Assembly (NCBI RefSeq): GCF_024628725.1
Contig: NZ_CP102409.1
Location: 1,087,001 to 1,151,000, forward strand
DNA: 64,000 nt
Source: Ruegeria sp. YS9
GTDB taxonomy: Bacteria > Pseudomonadota > Alphaproteobacteria > Rhodobacterales > Rhodobacteraceae
Direction of reading: 5' to 3'
Shown: positions 42,883 through 51,283 of the stretch, piece after piece
How positions within the stretch are numbered: position 1 is the first letter of the stretch
Layout: each line of letters begins with the position of its first letter
Position numbers and translations under genes: made by a program
Notes under the pieces: model-generated
The model's input: the letters and a program-made list of their open reading frames with translations, nothing else
Told to the model about the DNA's origin: nothing
The model's database searches: none

Positions 42883-45309
42883 ATGCAAGGCCATGCGCGG
42901 GTTGTCGTTGTTGGTGGTGGCATTGGTGGATTGTCGGCGCTTTATCACCTTGGTCTGGAAGGCTGGACCGACGCAGTCCTGCTGGAACGCAACGAGTTGA
43001 CCAGCGGCACCACCTGGCATTCGGCGGCGCAATGCCCCAGTGTGGCGTTCAATCAACTGCTGCTGTTGCTGCGGGATTACACCATCAGGCTTTACAAGGA
43101 ACTGGCCGATGATCCGGCCTATCCGATCAATTATCACCATGCCACGGGTGGCATGCGGCTTTTGACCAACCCCACTCACGTTGACGAAGTGCATCACATC
43201 ATGTCTGTGGCCAAGGGGTTGGGGATCGAGTTTGATCTGCTTGATGCCGCCGAAGCAAAACGGCGTAATCCATTGCTGAACACCGAAGGTGTTCTGGCGG
43301 CGATGTGGGATGAACAGGACGGCGACATCGACCCGGCGCAGCTGTGTCAGGCCTTGGCCGCCCGGTCTCGCAAAATGGGTGCGAAAATTCACCGCAACAC
43401 ACCCGTTACTGCGCTGAAACAACTGCCCAATGACGAATGGCTGGTGACGACAGAAAGCGGCACGATCACCGCTGAGCATATCGTGATCGCGGCCGGCTAT
43501 CGCGCCAACGAAGTCGGCGCGCTGATGGGCATCGAATACCCCGTCATTGCGATGGAGCACATGTATTTCGTGACCGAAGACATCCCTGAACTGGTCGAGC
43601 GCGACACCCGCGTGCCCATGGTGCGCTGCCCGCGTGACACGTTCTATATGCGGCAGGAAAAGAAGGGGCTTCTGGTCGGCATCTACGAACATGACTGCAA
43701 GACCTTCGGGATGGACGGGATCGCCCCTGATTTCGTCAATGCGCTCTGCCCCGATGATCTGGACCGCTTGCTGCCCAAGATGGAACCGATCTTTGACCGT
43801 CTGCCCTGTTTGCAGGAGGCCGGCATCAAATCCGTAGTGAACGGGCCGATTGCCTATGCCTCGGATGCCGGGCCGCTGGTGGGCAAGCAACCGGGCCTGC
43901 GCAATTGCTGGTCGATGAACGGGTTGCGAGTGGGCATCGGCGAAGGCGGTGGCTACGGCAAGATGCTGGCGCAGATGATGGTGCATGGTGAAACCGAGTG
44001 GGACAGCTGGCAGCTTGATCCGCGCCGCATCACCAGTTTTGCCAATACCGAGTTCACCGCGCTGAAATCAATCGAGGATTACCGGCACGAGTTCCGCTGG
44101 CACCTGCCGCATGAACACCGCCCGGCCGGTCGCCCGGCCAAGGCATCTCCGCTTTACCCGGTGCTGAAAGCCAAAGGTGCCGAGTTCGGCGTCGTCAATG
44201 GCTGGGAGCGGACAGAGTTCTACAAACTTGACGCGGATTTCCAAACAACTCACGGATACGCATTCCAGAACTGGCACGATGTTGTGGGGGCCGAGATCCA
44301 GGCGCTACGTTCGGGTGTCGGGTTGGCCGAACTGTCAGGTTTCAACCATTACCGCATCAGCGGAACCGATGCGCTCGACTGGCTCAGCAGTCTAACCTGC
44401 TCCAAGGTGTCGACCCAAACCGGCAGGGCAAGCCTGTGTTATTTCCTGACACCGAAAGGCAATATCTCGGGCGAGGCGACAATTGTGCCACTTCCGGACG
44501 GGAGCATCTTCTATGGCTCCGCCGCGTCTGCCGAGTATCATGACATGGACTGGCTGACCGAGCACCTTCCCAAAGGTTCGGATATTCGCATCGAAAGTCG
44601 CACCAACACCCATACGTTGATGGTGATTGCAGGCCCCAGAACCCGAGACCTGCTGGCCTCTGTGTCGCCGCGCACCAAATGGGGGCAGTCTGACTTCCCC
44701 TGGCTGACGGCGCGGCGTGTTTTTATCGGCCATGTCGAGGCGCTGGCTATCGCCATCAGCTTTTCCGGTGAGCAGGCGTTTGAACTGCACATACCCAACA
44801 CTCAGCTTTATGCCGCCTATGACATCCTGACCAAGGCGGGCGAAGCGTTTGGGCTGTCGCATTTTGGCATGTTCGCAATTGACTCGATGCGCCTGGAAAA
44901 AGGGTATGGCCACTGGAAAGCTGATTTCATCACCGAGTTCAATCCGATCGAGGCAGGGCTGCTTCGCTACGTAGACATGAACAAGGATTTCCCAGGAAAA
45001 TCAGGGCTTAAGGCGCAAATCGACGCAGGTACCCGCAAAAAACGTGTTGTTCTGGAAATCCACAGCGCCAAGGGAACAGCACGTCCTGGTGAAGGAGTGT
45101 TCGCTGATGGTAATCCAATCGGATCGATAACCTCTGCCGCATGGGGCTATCGCACCGGGAAGAACCTTGCCATCGCATACATCGATCCGACTCATGCCGA
45201 AACCGGCACGGAAGTTGAGGTTCTGCTCATTGGCGAAACCATTCTAGCCACAGTCTGTCCATCCTGCCTTTTTGATGTTGAAAACGCCGTGCCCAGAGGT
45301 ATCTCATGA
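42883..45309 (+). CDS. Dimethylglycine/sarcosine dehydrogenase-like FAD oxidoreductase with GcvT domain
   Basis: An 808-aa enzyme of the DMGDH/SarDH group. The N-terminal DAO domain begins VVVVGGGIGGLSALYHLG and has TSGTTWHSAA, whose His (residue 46) is the covalent FAD site in mammalian homologues. A FAO_M linker follows (~395-450), then GCV_T (GLAELSGFNHYRISGTDALDWLSSLTCSKVS...) and GCV_T_C, which bind tetrahydrofolate and catch the released methyl as methylene-THF. It demethylates an N-methyl amino acid. The ATG at 42883 has TGGAGG upstream; the frame runs far upstream only by chance. Confidence 0.88.
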   Translation: MQGHARVVVVGGGIGGLSALYHLGLEGWTDAVLLERNELTSGTTWHSAAQCPSVAFNQLLLLLRDYTIRLYKELADDPAYPINYHHATGGMRLLTNPTHVDEVHHIMSVAKGLGIEFDLLDAAEAKRRNPLLNTEGVLAAMWDEQDGDIDPAQLCQALAARSRKMGAKIHRNTPVTALKQLPNDEWLVTTESGTITAEHIVIAAGYRANEVGALMGIEYPVIAMEHMYFVTEDIPELVERDTRVPMVRCPRDTFYMRQEKKGLLVGIYEHDCKTFGMDGIAPDFVNALCPDDLDRLLPKMEPIFDRLPCLQEAGIKSVVNGPIAYASDAGPLVGKQPGLRNCWSMNGLRVGIGEGGGYGKMLAQMMVHGETEWDSWQLDPRRITSFANTEFTALKSIEDYRHEFRWHLPHEHRPAGRPAKASPLYPVLKAKGAEFGVVNGWERTEFYKLDADFQTTHGYAFQNWHDVVGAEIQALRSGVGLAELSGFNHYRISGTDALDWLSSLTCSKVSTQTGRASLCYFLTPKGNISGEATIVPLPDGSIFYGSAASAEYHDMDWLTEHLPKGSDIRIESRTNTHTLMVIAGPRTRDLLASVSPRTKWGQSDFPWLTARRVFIGHVEALAIAISFSGEQAFELHIPNTQLYAAYDILTKAGEAFGLSHFGMFAIDSMRLEKGYGHWKADFITEFNPIEAGLLRYVDMNKDFPGKSGLKAQIDAGTRKKRVVLEIHSAKGTARPGEGVFADGNPIGSITSAAWGYRTGKNLAIAYIDPTHAETGTEVEVLLIGETILATVCPSCLFDVENAVPRGIS

Positions 45310-45393
45310 TCTGTGGCGCTCCAGATCCAGAGTGTTTTTCTACAATGGGGTCTACCGCAATGTGCCTATGGAAGGCATTAATTCGAACACAGC

Positions 45394-45490
45394 GAACGGC
45401 ATTAAAGCCCGCTTCGCCGACCGTCATCCTCCGAAAATTCTGCGCCATGGTCGAATGACCGCAATGGCGTATCGCATTGCAGCATTCTGA
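45394..45490. repeat. Diverged interspersed repeat, copy A
   Basis: Best conserved at AAAATTCTGCGCCATGG and TCGAATGACCGCAATGG (45435-45466). It aligns by eye with copies at 49090-49240 and 50301-50360. Non-coding, between the DMGDH-like gene and the recombinase. Confidence 0.45.
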
Positions 45491-45512
45491 AGTGGTGGCC
45501 AACGGCGGCGCA

Positions 45513-45534
45513 GGGCCGTCCGTGAAGACGGCCC
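45513..45534. other. Perfect 8-bp hairpin next to the recombinase gene
   Basis: GGGCCGTC (45513-45520) and GACGGCCC (45527-45534) flank CGTGAA, seven bp beyond the recombinase stop on the minus strand. No T run follows. It may be a transcript end or a structured recombination-type site; neither is shown. Confidence 0.4.
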
Positions 45535-45540
45535 AAGCCT

Positions 45541-46173
45541 TCAGATTTCTACCGCCTCTGCGATCGCCAATGCATCCTCCAATTCGACGCCAAGGTACCG
45601 GACGGTGCTGTCCATCTTGGTGTGACCAAGCAGAAGTTGTACCGCTCGCAGATTTCCTGTCTTTCGGTAGATTTGCGCAACCTTGGTCCGGCGCATCGAA
45701 TGTGTTCCGTACGCACTCGGCTGCAGACCGATCGGTTCCACCCAATCCCGAACCAGGCGCGCGTATTGTCGCGTGGAAATGTGAAGCCGTTCGTGGAAAC
45801 GCCCAGGCCAGAGGTACTCCGATCCGGTCATCAGCGGTTGTTCCATCCAGCACAGCAGCGACTTTCGTGTGCCCTCGGTGATCTCAAAACGGACAGGCTT
45901 CTGTGTTTTGCTCTGAATGATTGAGGCGCGTTCCTTAACCTGACCAGCGGCGTAGACATCCGCGACCTTCAGTTTGACCAGATCGCACCCGCGTAGTTTG
46001 CTGTCGATCGCCAGGTCAAACAGCGCCAGATCGCGATGGTACGCGGCAATTTCCAGGCGCACTCGGATCGCCCAGACATGTTTGGGCATAAGTGGGCGTT
46101 TCTGACCTATAATGCGTCCCTTGTTCCAAGCGGGGCAGCGGGCTCGAATGGCAGGTAAGTTTGGCATTTGCAT
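45541..46173 (-). CDS. Tyrosine recombinase/integrase, catalytic domain only
   Basis: A 210-aa phage-integrase-family protein. The catalytic residues are in place: Arg61 (KLRGCDLV), Lys in IIQSKTQKPV, His158 and Arg161 (THSMRR), His184 (LLLGHTKMD) and nucleophile Tyr193 (VRYLG). It lacks the usual N-terminal SAM-like core-binding domain (normal integrases are 300-400 aa), but short stand-alone members of this type are widespread in proteobacteria, so it need not be truncated. No excisionase, attachment repeat or other phage gene is near. It marks the start of the mobile-looking part. Confidence 0.88.
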   Translation of the reverse strand: MQMPNLPAIRARCPAWNKGRIIGQKRPLMPKHVWAIRVRLEIAAYHRDLALFDLAIDSKLRGCDLVKLKVADVYAAGQVKERASIIQSKTQKPVRFEITEGTRKSLLCWMEQPLMTGSEYLWPGRFHERLHISTRQYARLVRDWVEPIGLQPSAYGTHSMRRTKVAQIYRKTGNLRAVQLLLGHTKMDSTVRYLGVELEDALAIAEAVEI

Positions 46174-46413
46174 GGTGGTTCTTCCAATCCACCACGCCCT
46201 TCCACAACGCCAACCCGACGTTGACAGGGCAACCTATCATGGATTGGTGCTGACGCAGAAATTGGCCGCTCCGAGCCCATTTTGCCGGATGCTGCAGGCC
46301 AAATGGAGGCACGCAAATGCGCCAGATCAGCCATTCAATTTCCAAGTTCAGGAAGGTGCCTGTGATGCAAGGGTAGGACGGAGCCTTGTGAGCGCGACAA
46401 ATCGCAAACTGCG

Positions 46414-47445
46414 TCATCCGTTCGATACGCCATGCAGTTTACGGTATTCAGTCGGGGATTGCTGATGTTTCTCTCGAAACGCACGGTTGAACGGCCCAAT
46501 GGAGGCGAACCCGACATCGTAGGCGATTGACAGCACAGGTGTATCGGCCCGCGCAGGATCGGACAGAACCTCACACGCCGCCCCTATCCGGTGTTCGTTC
46601 ACGAATTGGGCGAAGTTGCGATACCCGAGCCCCTTGTTGATCACGCGTCGGACCCTGTGCTCAGGCGCATCCACGGCTGCTGCGAGCCGCGCGATTGTAA
46701 GCCCTTCCTGTCGCCAGATACCATCCGCCATCGCCGCCTCTACCCTTTGCAGAACTGCGGCATCGGCGCCTGACAGTGGCATGGCAGGTCGCGGTTCGGG
46801 CTCCCGCCGAAGGGGCCAGAGATCGGGTGCGATCCGCACGGCCCAGGACAGGAACAGCAGCGTCAGCACCAGAAATCCCGAGGCATGGAGCGGGTACATC
46901 ACGGGTGGCAGATCGGCATCGAGCTTGAGGAACTCGACCACCGAGATTCCGAGGCCGGTCAGGGCCATAAGCGCCACGAACCACCTGCGGAACCGGCGGC
47001 GGGTTTCGACCAGATCGTCGGCGGCGGTGGACAGCGCGATATAGAGCAAGCCCGCATAGAGCAAGACGACAAGGATGCCCCGGAGCGTCGCCGCGAAGGG
47101 CAGGATGGGTGCAAGCCAGGCACCTACGGTGACCAAGACTGCCAGCACGCCGTGCCACGGCCGGTAAACCGGCCGGTCGAGGAATATCTCGGCCCCGGCC
47201 CAGACCGCCAGGACCGGCACCACACCGGCCATCATGACGAGACCGGTCTCGGCCCTGGTTCCGGAGAGCCCCAGGTTCGGCGACGACACAAGCAAGTAGG
47301 CACCAAGTCCGAGGCAGAGGGCAGGCACCGACAGGCCCCTGGGCCAAAGGGCACGATTGGCCAGGAAGATCAGCGCACAAGTCGCCAGCGCCGTCACCGC
47401 GCCGCCCCTCAAGAAGAGATCAGCTCTCACCGTGAAGTCATCCAT
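46414..47445 (-). CDS. Membrane-anchored AraC-family regulator (7 TM + HTH)
   Basis: A 343-aa protein with about seven hydrophobic helices in the first ~225 residues (ALATCALIFLANRALW; LCLGLGAYLLVSS; TGLVMMAGVVPVLAVWAGAEIFL; VLAVLVTVGAWLAPILPF; ILVVLLYAGLLYIAL; WFVALMALTGLGISVVEFL; LHASGFLVLTLLFLSWAVRIA), then a C-terminal AraC double HTH (LTIARLAAAVDAPEHRVRRVINKGLGYRNFAQFVNEHRI; SIAYDVGFASIGPFNRAFREKHQQSPTEYRK). It probably senses a membrane or lipid signal and controls the divergent fatty acid hydroxylase 166 bp away. Confidence 0.85.
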   Translation of the reverse strand: MDDFTVRADLFLRGGAVTALATCALIFLANRALWPRGLSVPALCLGLGAYLLVSSPNLGLSGTRAETGLVMMAGVVPVLAVWAGAEIFLDRPVYRPWHGVLAVLVTVGAWLAPILPFAATLRGILVVLLYAGLLYIALSTAADDLVETRRRFRRWFVALMALTGLGISVVEFLKLDADLPPVMYPLHASGFLVLTLLFLSWAVRIAPDLWPLRREPEPRPAMPLSGADAAVLQRVEAAMADGIWRQEGLTIARLAAAVDAPEHRVRRVINKGLGYRNFAQFVNEHRIGAACEVLSDPARADTPVLSIAYDVGFASIGPFNRAFREKHQQSPTEYRKLHGVSNG

Positions 47446-47611
47446 GGATCGAGCGAAGCCGAGACCAGTGAACCAGTCAACTGGTATGGGCGCACCGATT
47501 CCGGAAAAGCCACGTCGATTCCTGAAATCATTGAACGATTTTCAAAGACAGCGAGAGCGGTAAACCGATGCGCTCCAATGTATCGGTCGGCATTTCAGAC
47601 CGGAGACCATC

Positions 47612-48439
47612 ATGGAAGATCAATGCATCATCAGCCATCTCGCCGGGATTTTCTCCGGCGTTCTTGCCACGGACCTTCTGCGCTACGCCGTCGGTGCAGG
47701 TGGCGTTTATCTGACAGTGAACCTGGCGCTGGCGGCCCGGCTCCGGGCGCGGAAGATCCGGGCCGATGAACCGCCGCAAGGCCAGATCGGCCGCGAAATC
47801 CTCGCAAGCCTGCGTACGGTTCTGATCTTTGCGCTGAACGGGACGTTGATCGTTGTCGGAGCGGAGGCGGGACTCGTCCCGATCTATACCGAAATCGCCA
47901 CCTACGGCTTGACCTATCTCATTTTCAGCACAGTGGTTCTGATCGTCGCCCATGATACGTGGTTCTATTGGTCGCACAGGCTGCTGCACTACCCGCCGCT
48001 CTTCCGGCGCTTTCACAGGTTGCATCACAAGTCGCACAACCCGACGCCCTTTACCTCCTACAGCTTCGATCTGGGCGAGGCGGTGGTGAATGCGGTCTAC
48101 CTGCCACTGATCTTGCTTGTCCTGCCCGCGCATCCGGCGGCGATCCTGGTATTCGCGACGCACATGATGCTGCGGAATGCGATCGGGCATTCGGGCTACG
48201 AACTTTTCCCGGCCAACCGGTCCGGCAGGCCGCTGTTCGACTGGATGACGACCGTCACTCATCATGACCTGCACCACGCCCATGCCGGCTATAACCTCGG
48301 CCTCTACTTCACATGGTGGGACCGGCTGATGGGGACGGAGCACCCCGGCTATCGCGAAGCTTTCCGCCGGGCGGCCAAACCGGTTCCGGCACAGGGCGTC
48401 CGTAGGGCACTCCGGCGTGCCCTGGACAACGCCGAATGA
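47612..48439 (+). CDS. Sterol desaturase/fatty acid hydroxylase-family membrane enzyme
   Basis: A 275-aa di-iron membrane oxygenase. The histidine boxes are HDTWFYWSHRLLH, FHRLHHKSHNPTP and VTHHDLHHAHAGYN, with about four membrane helices before and between them. The family hydroxylates or desaturates lipids and carotenoids using O2. GGAGACC precedes the ATG. A methyltransferase follows after 24 bp, and a membrane-bound AraC regulator is divergent, suggesting a lipid-modification unit. Confidence 0.88.
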   Translation: MEDQCIISHLAGIFSGVLATDLLRYAVGAGGVYLTVNLALAARLRARKIRADEPPQGQIGREILASLRTVLIFALNGTLIVVGAEAGLVPIYTEIATYGLTYLIFSTVVLIVAHDTWFYWSHRLLHYPPLFRRFHRLHHKSHNPTPFTSYSFDLGEAVVNAVYLPLILLVLPAHPAAILVFATHMMLRNAIGHSGYELFPANRSGRPLFDWMTTVTHHDLHHAHAGYNLGLYFTWWDRLMGTEHPGYREAFRRAAKPVPAQGVRRALRRALDNAE

Positions 48440-48463
48440 AATCCCCCTGCTGGAGCAACAGAG

Positions 48464-49090
48464 ATGAGGAAACCGGAATTCATCGCCCGTCAGAGCCGCC
48501 GACCTACAGGTCTGCTTGGTGCAATTGTCGCCCGGGTCATGGCGCGCGAGACTCGTCCCGAGAACGAACGCGCGCTGCACCTCCTCGATCTGGCAGATGG
48601 CGACAGCCTCATCGACATCGGCTGCGGCCACGGCGAAACGCTTTTCGAGGCAGACGCGATGGTACGTCTTTCGGACAGCGCCGGCGTGGATTTCTCCGAG
48701 GTTATGCTGGAGCGTGCTCTCGCGAGGAACCGTGATGCGGTCTGGGACACGCGCCTGACGTTTCATTCTGCCGACACTGCTGCGTTGCCCTTTCCGGACA
48801 AGCGGTTTGGCAAGGCGCTTTCGGTGCATACGGTCTATTTTTGGCCGGACCCGGCGACCCACCTTGCCGAGGCGTTTCGCGTTCTTCGCCATGGTGGGCG
48901 ATTCGTGTTCTGTTTCCGATCGACCGCCGACAGACGGGCTGTGCATGGGTTCCCCGACACTGTCTATCGTTTCCCGAGCGTTCAGGAAGTGGAGGAGACG
49001 TTGAAGCTGGTCGGGTTCCTGGACCCAGAGACCACAACTGAGGAGATCACAGGACATTTGACGCATTGGAGTATCGCGGAGAAGCCGTGA
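48464..49090 (+). CDS. Class I SAM-dependent methyltransferase (Methyltransf_11 type)
   Basis: A 208-aa methyltransferase with motif I DSLIDIGCGHGETLFEAD, motif II FPDKRFGKALSVHTVYFWPDPATHLAEAFRVLRHGGRFVFCF and no membrane segment. It resembles small-molecule or lipid methyltransferases of the UbiE/phospholipid N-methyltransferase kind. GGAG precedes the ATG, and it is co-directional with the fatty acid hydroxylase 24 bp upstream, so a lipid acceptor is plausible. Confidence 0.83.
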   Translation: MRKPEFIARQSRRPTGLLGAIVARVMARETRPENERALHLLDLADGDSLIDIGCGHGETLFEADAMVRLSDSAGVDFSEVMLERALARNRDAVWDTRLTFHSADTAALPFPDKRFGKALSVHTVYFWPDPATHLAEAFRVLRHGGRFVFCFRSTADRRAVHGFPDTVYRFPSVQEVEETLKLVGFLDPETTTEEITGHLTHWSIAEKP

Positions 49091-49240
49091 AGCGAAGGAT
49101 CGCAAAGGCGGGCTGAGCCGTCGCTTCGGCTCGTGCTGCGAATTGGCGCGATGTCCGCGATCTGTGAGTTCGAGCAGTGCCAAATTTTGCACATGCGGCG
49201 AATGACCGGAATGCGGGCTGCGACCGCAGAATGCCAGCTG
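49090..49240. repeat. Diverged interspersed repeat, copy B
   Basis: The core CGAGCAGTGCCAAATTTTGC (49171-49190) then GGCGAATGACCGGAATGCGG (49197-49216) aligns with copies A and C. It fills most of the gap after the methyltransferase gene and is not coding. Confidence 0.45.
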
Positions 49241-49279
49241 GGTGCCGAATGTCTCTTATCGGCCGTAGAAGTAGGTTAG

Positions 49280-50191
49280 CTACGCAAGCTCGCTGGCCAT
49301 CAATTTCAGATGGCGCATGTCTGTTCCGCAGCACCCTCCGAATACTTGAACCGAAGGATTGCTCCGAGCAATCTTGGCAATCTGCTTACCAAGTTCAACG
49401 GGATCGCCTTCGTCCAGTTCATCTGCTTCGTCAAGTTCCGCATGAGAGCAAGTTGAAGCGTTCGCCACAATACCTCTCAGCCTCGGGTGGTTGCCAAGCG
49501 CTCCGGCGAAATGGGTCGGATGAGCGCAATTGACCATAAAAAACATTGCCGCCGTGTCCGATTCCCCATCGATCTGGTCAATTGCATCCACAAGTTTGGT
49601 TCCGTCCGCCAAGCACCCATCTGTCTCAACAACCAGAGACATGATGATCGGCAGACCAGCATCTCGGGCGGCGAGGATGCATCCTGTTGCCTCACTTGGA
49701 CGGTTGAATGTATAAGCGGTAACCAGGTCGACAGTTGTGCCTTTCAGGCTGTGCATTTGAGCGGCATGGTATTGCCGTGCATCTTCGACGGATATCGGCG
49801 GGATGTCGGCGTAAGGATCAAAGCGTGGGCCTATACAGGCCGACAACAATACATCTTCGCGAGCGGCGGCCCGGCGCACGTCTTCCACTAGACTGACCGC
49901 ATCTTTGTTCACCTCTACAAGCCGTTCTGCATCGTACCCCAAAGGTGCCGCCCGGTCGGCATTCGCCATCCATGTGGGCGCATCAAGAATACATCCGACA
50001 TTCATTTCGCTGGCGAGATCGACAAGAGCCTGCATCTGACCGGCAAGTATCGCTCTAGTGTCAGGCTGTTCGAGCAAAGGAAACGAGGCAAATCCGGGTA
50101 GCTCAAGTCCATGATTGAATACCAGGTCGGTGCCAGTACCGGCATAAACCAGAAAGGTCTTGTCACCTTCGTTTAGGAGCTGTCGTGCCAT
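49280..50191 (-). CDS. Homocysteine S-methyltransferase-family protein
   Basis: A 303-aa zinc-dependent methyltransferase of the BHMT/MmuM/MetH-N family. The barrel starts LVYAGTGTDLVFNHGLELPGFASFPLL; the zinc ligands are the Cys in FFMVNCAHPTHF and the Cys pair in QVFGGCCGTDMRHLKLM. The donor could be a betaine or S-methylmethionine. It is alone on its strand, 380 bp downstream of the SDR pseudogene. With the DMGDH-like and hydantoinase genes nearby it fits a methylated-compound catabolism theme. Confidence 0.85.
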   Translation of the reverse strand: MARQLLNEGDKTFLVYAGTGTDLVFNHGLELPGFASFPLLEQPDTRAILAGQMQALVDLASEMNVGCILDAPTWMANADRAAPLGYDAERLVEVNKDAVSLVEDVRRAAAREDVLLSACIGPRFDPYADIPPISVEDARQYHAAQMHSLKGTTVDLVTAYTFNRPSEATGCILAARDAGLPIIMSLVVETDGCLADGTKLVDAIDQIDGESDTAAMFFMVNCAHPTHFAGALGNHPRLRGIVANASTCSHAELDEADELDEGDPVELGKQIAKIARSNPSVQVFGGCCGTDMRHLKLMASELA

Positions 50192-50573
50192 TCTAATCTA
50201 CGCCCTTTTCCCTTTCTATTCACAAGAAACCTACATTTTCTCGGGTCTCCTGTGAACCTTTGGGCAGTGGAGTATTTTCTGTACGCATGCCCTAATCTGT
50301 CCGAGCAGCTCGCAAACATAGCGAATGTCTGGAAAGCGGGCTGCAGTTGCTGCAATCTAGGGGCATGTCGAGTGGCCGGTATGGGCCGCTTGTCGCCAAC
50401 TGACGCCAAGATTGAGCAAATGCCGCGCCGCATCAGAGGTCCACAAAGAGCCCGAAACCACCGATGCAGCAAGATGCATAACTGGCAACCAAGCACGGAA
50501 AGCCGACATCGTCGATGACAAGCTCAAATCGCGCCGGCGACCAGCGGTGCTCTCAGCTTCACTATCATTGGAC
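50192..50573. repeat. Intergenic region containing repeat copy C
   Basis: A 382-bp gene-free stretch. Copy C of the diverged repeat is at 50301-50360 (CCGAGCAGCTCGCAAACATA then GCGAATGTCTGGAAAGCGGG). No riboswitch fold upstream of the homocysteine methyltransferase was recognised, and nothing else is identifiable. Confidence 0.45.
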
Positions 50574-51283
50574 CTAAACCGACCGAGTAATTCCCCCATC
50601 AATCCGGGTATTCTGACCGGAAATGTAGGCTCCGCCATCCGAAGCCAGAAAGGCCACGACACTTGCGATTTCGGCAAGCGAGTTGCCGTAGCGGCCCATC
50701 GGGATCATTTAGCGGAATTCTTCCTTTTTCTGGCAGCCAGTCTAAGAATCCTGGCAGCACGTTGTTCATGCGGATGTTTTCGGCTGCGTATTTGTCGACA
50801 ATGAGTTTTGTGAAGGCAGCAAGCCCGGCGCGCATCACGCCTGAGGTTGGAAACACCGGGTTCGGCTCAAACGCGGCAAAGGTCGAAATATTGATGATCG
50901 CCCCGCCACCTTGTTTTTTTAATGATCAAAATGACGAGACGCGAGGGGCGCACGGCGTTCAGGAAGTAGACCTCCATGCCCTCGTGCCAGTCCTCATCGT
51001 GAGCTCGAGGACCGGTGCGCGCGGTCCGTGACCGGCGGAGATTATCAAAACATCAATACGGCCCCAGTGGTACATGGCCGCATCGATTAGCTTTTGCAGG
51101 TCTGCTTCGGACTTGTTGGTGCCCGTGACGCCAGCACCGCCAAGTTCTTTGGCAAGCGCTTCGCCTTTGCCGGAAGCCAACAGAATTCCGACCTTAAAGC
51201 CATCTGCGGCCAAGGCCCGCGCTATCTGCGCCCATGCCGGATCCGCCCGCTGTGATCAATGCAACGGTATCTACGGCCCTAGT
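50574..51283 (-). pseudogene. Short-chain dehydrogenase/reductase, multiply frameshifted
   Basis: The minus strand encodes a broken 3-oxoacyl-ACP-reductase-type SDR. Pieces in order are VALITAGGSGMGAD, ARALAADGFKVGILLASGKG, IDVLIISAGHG, HEGMEVYFLNAVRPSRLV, GGAIINISTFAAFEPN, GVMRAGLAAFTKLIVDKYAA, NNVLPGF, MIPMGRYGNSLAEIASVV and GGAYISGQNTRIDGG. They lie in different frames, with shifts near 51220, 50985, 50925 and 50720 and an in-frame TAA near 50710; a start codon is not evident at the junction with the preceding gene. The usual YxxxK active-site Tyr position is changed (GVMRAGLAAFTK). It was probably the last gene of the hyu-type operon. Confidence 0.85.

Noticed and set aside
50192..50340. 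SAM-type riboswitch ahead of the homocysteine S-methyltransferase
   Set aside because: No recognisable conserved core of a known SAM riboswitch class could be found by eye; the region instead contains repeat copy C.
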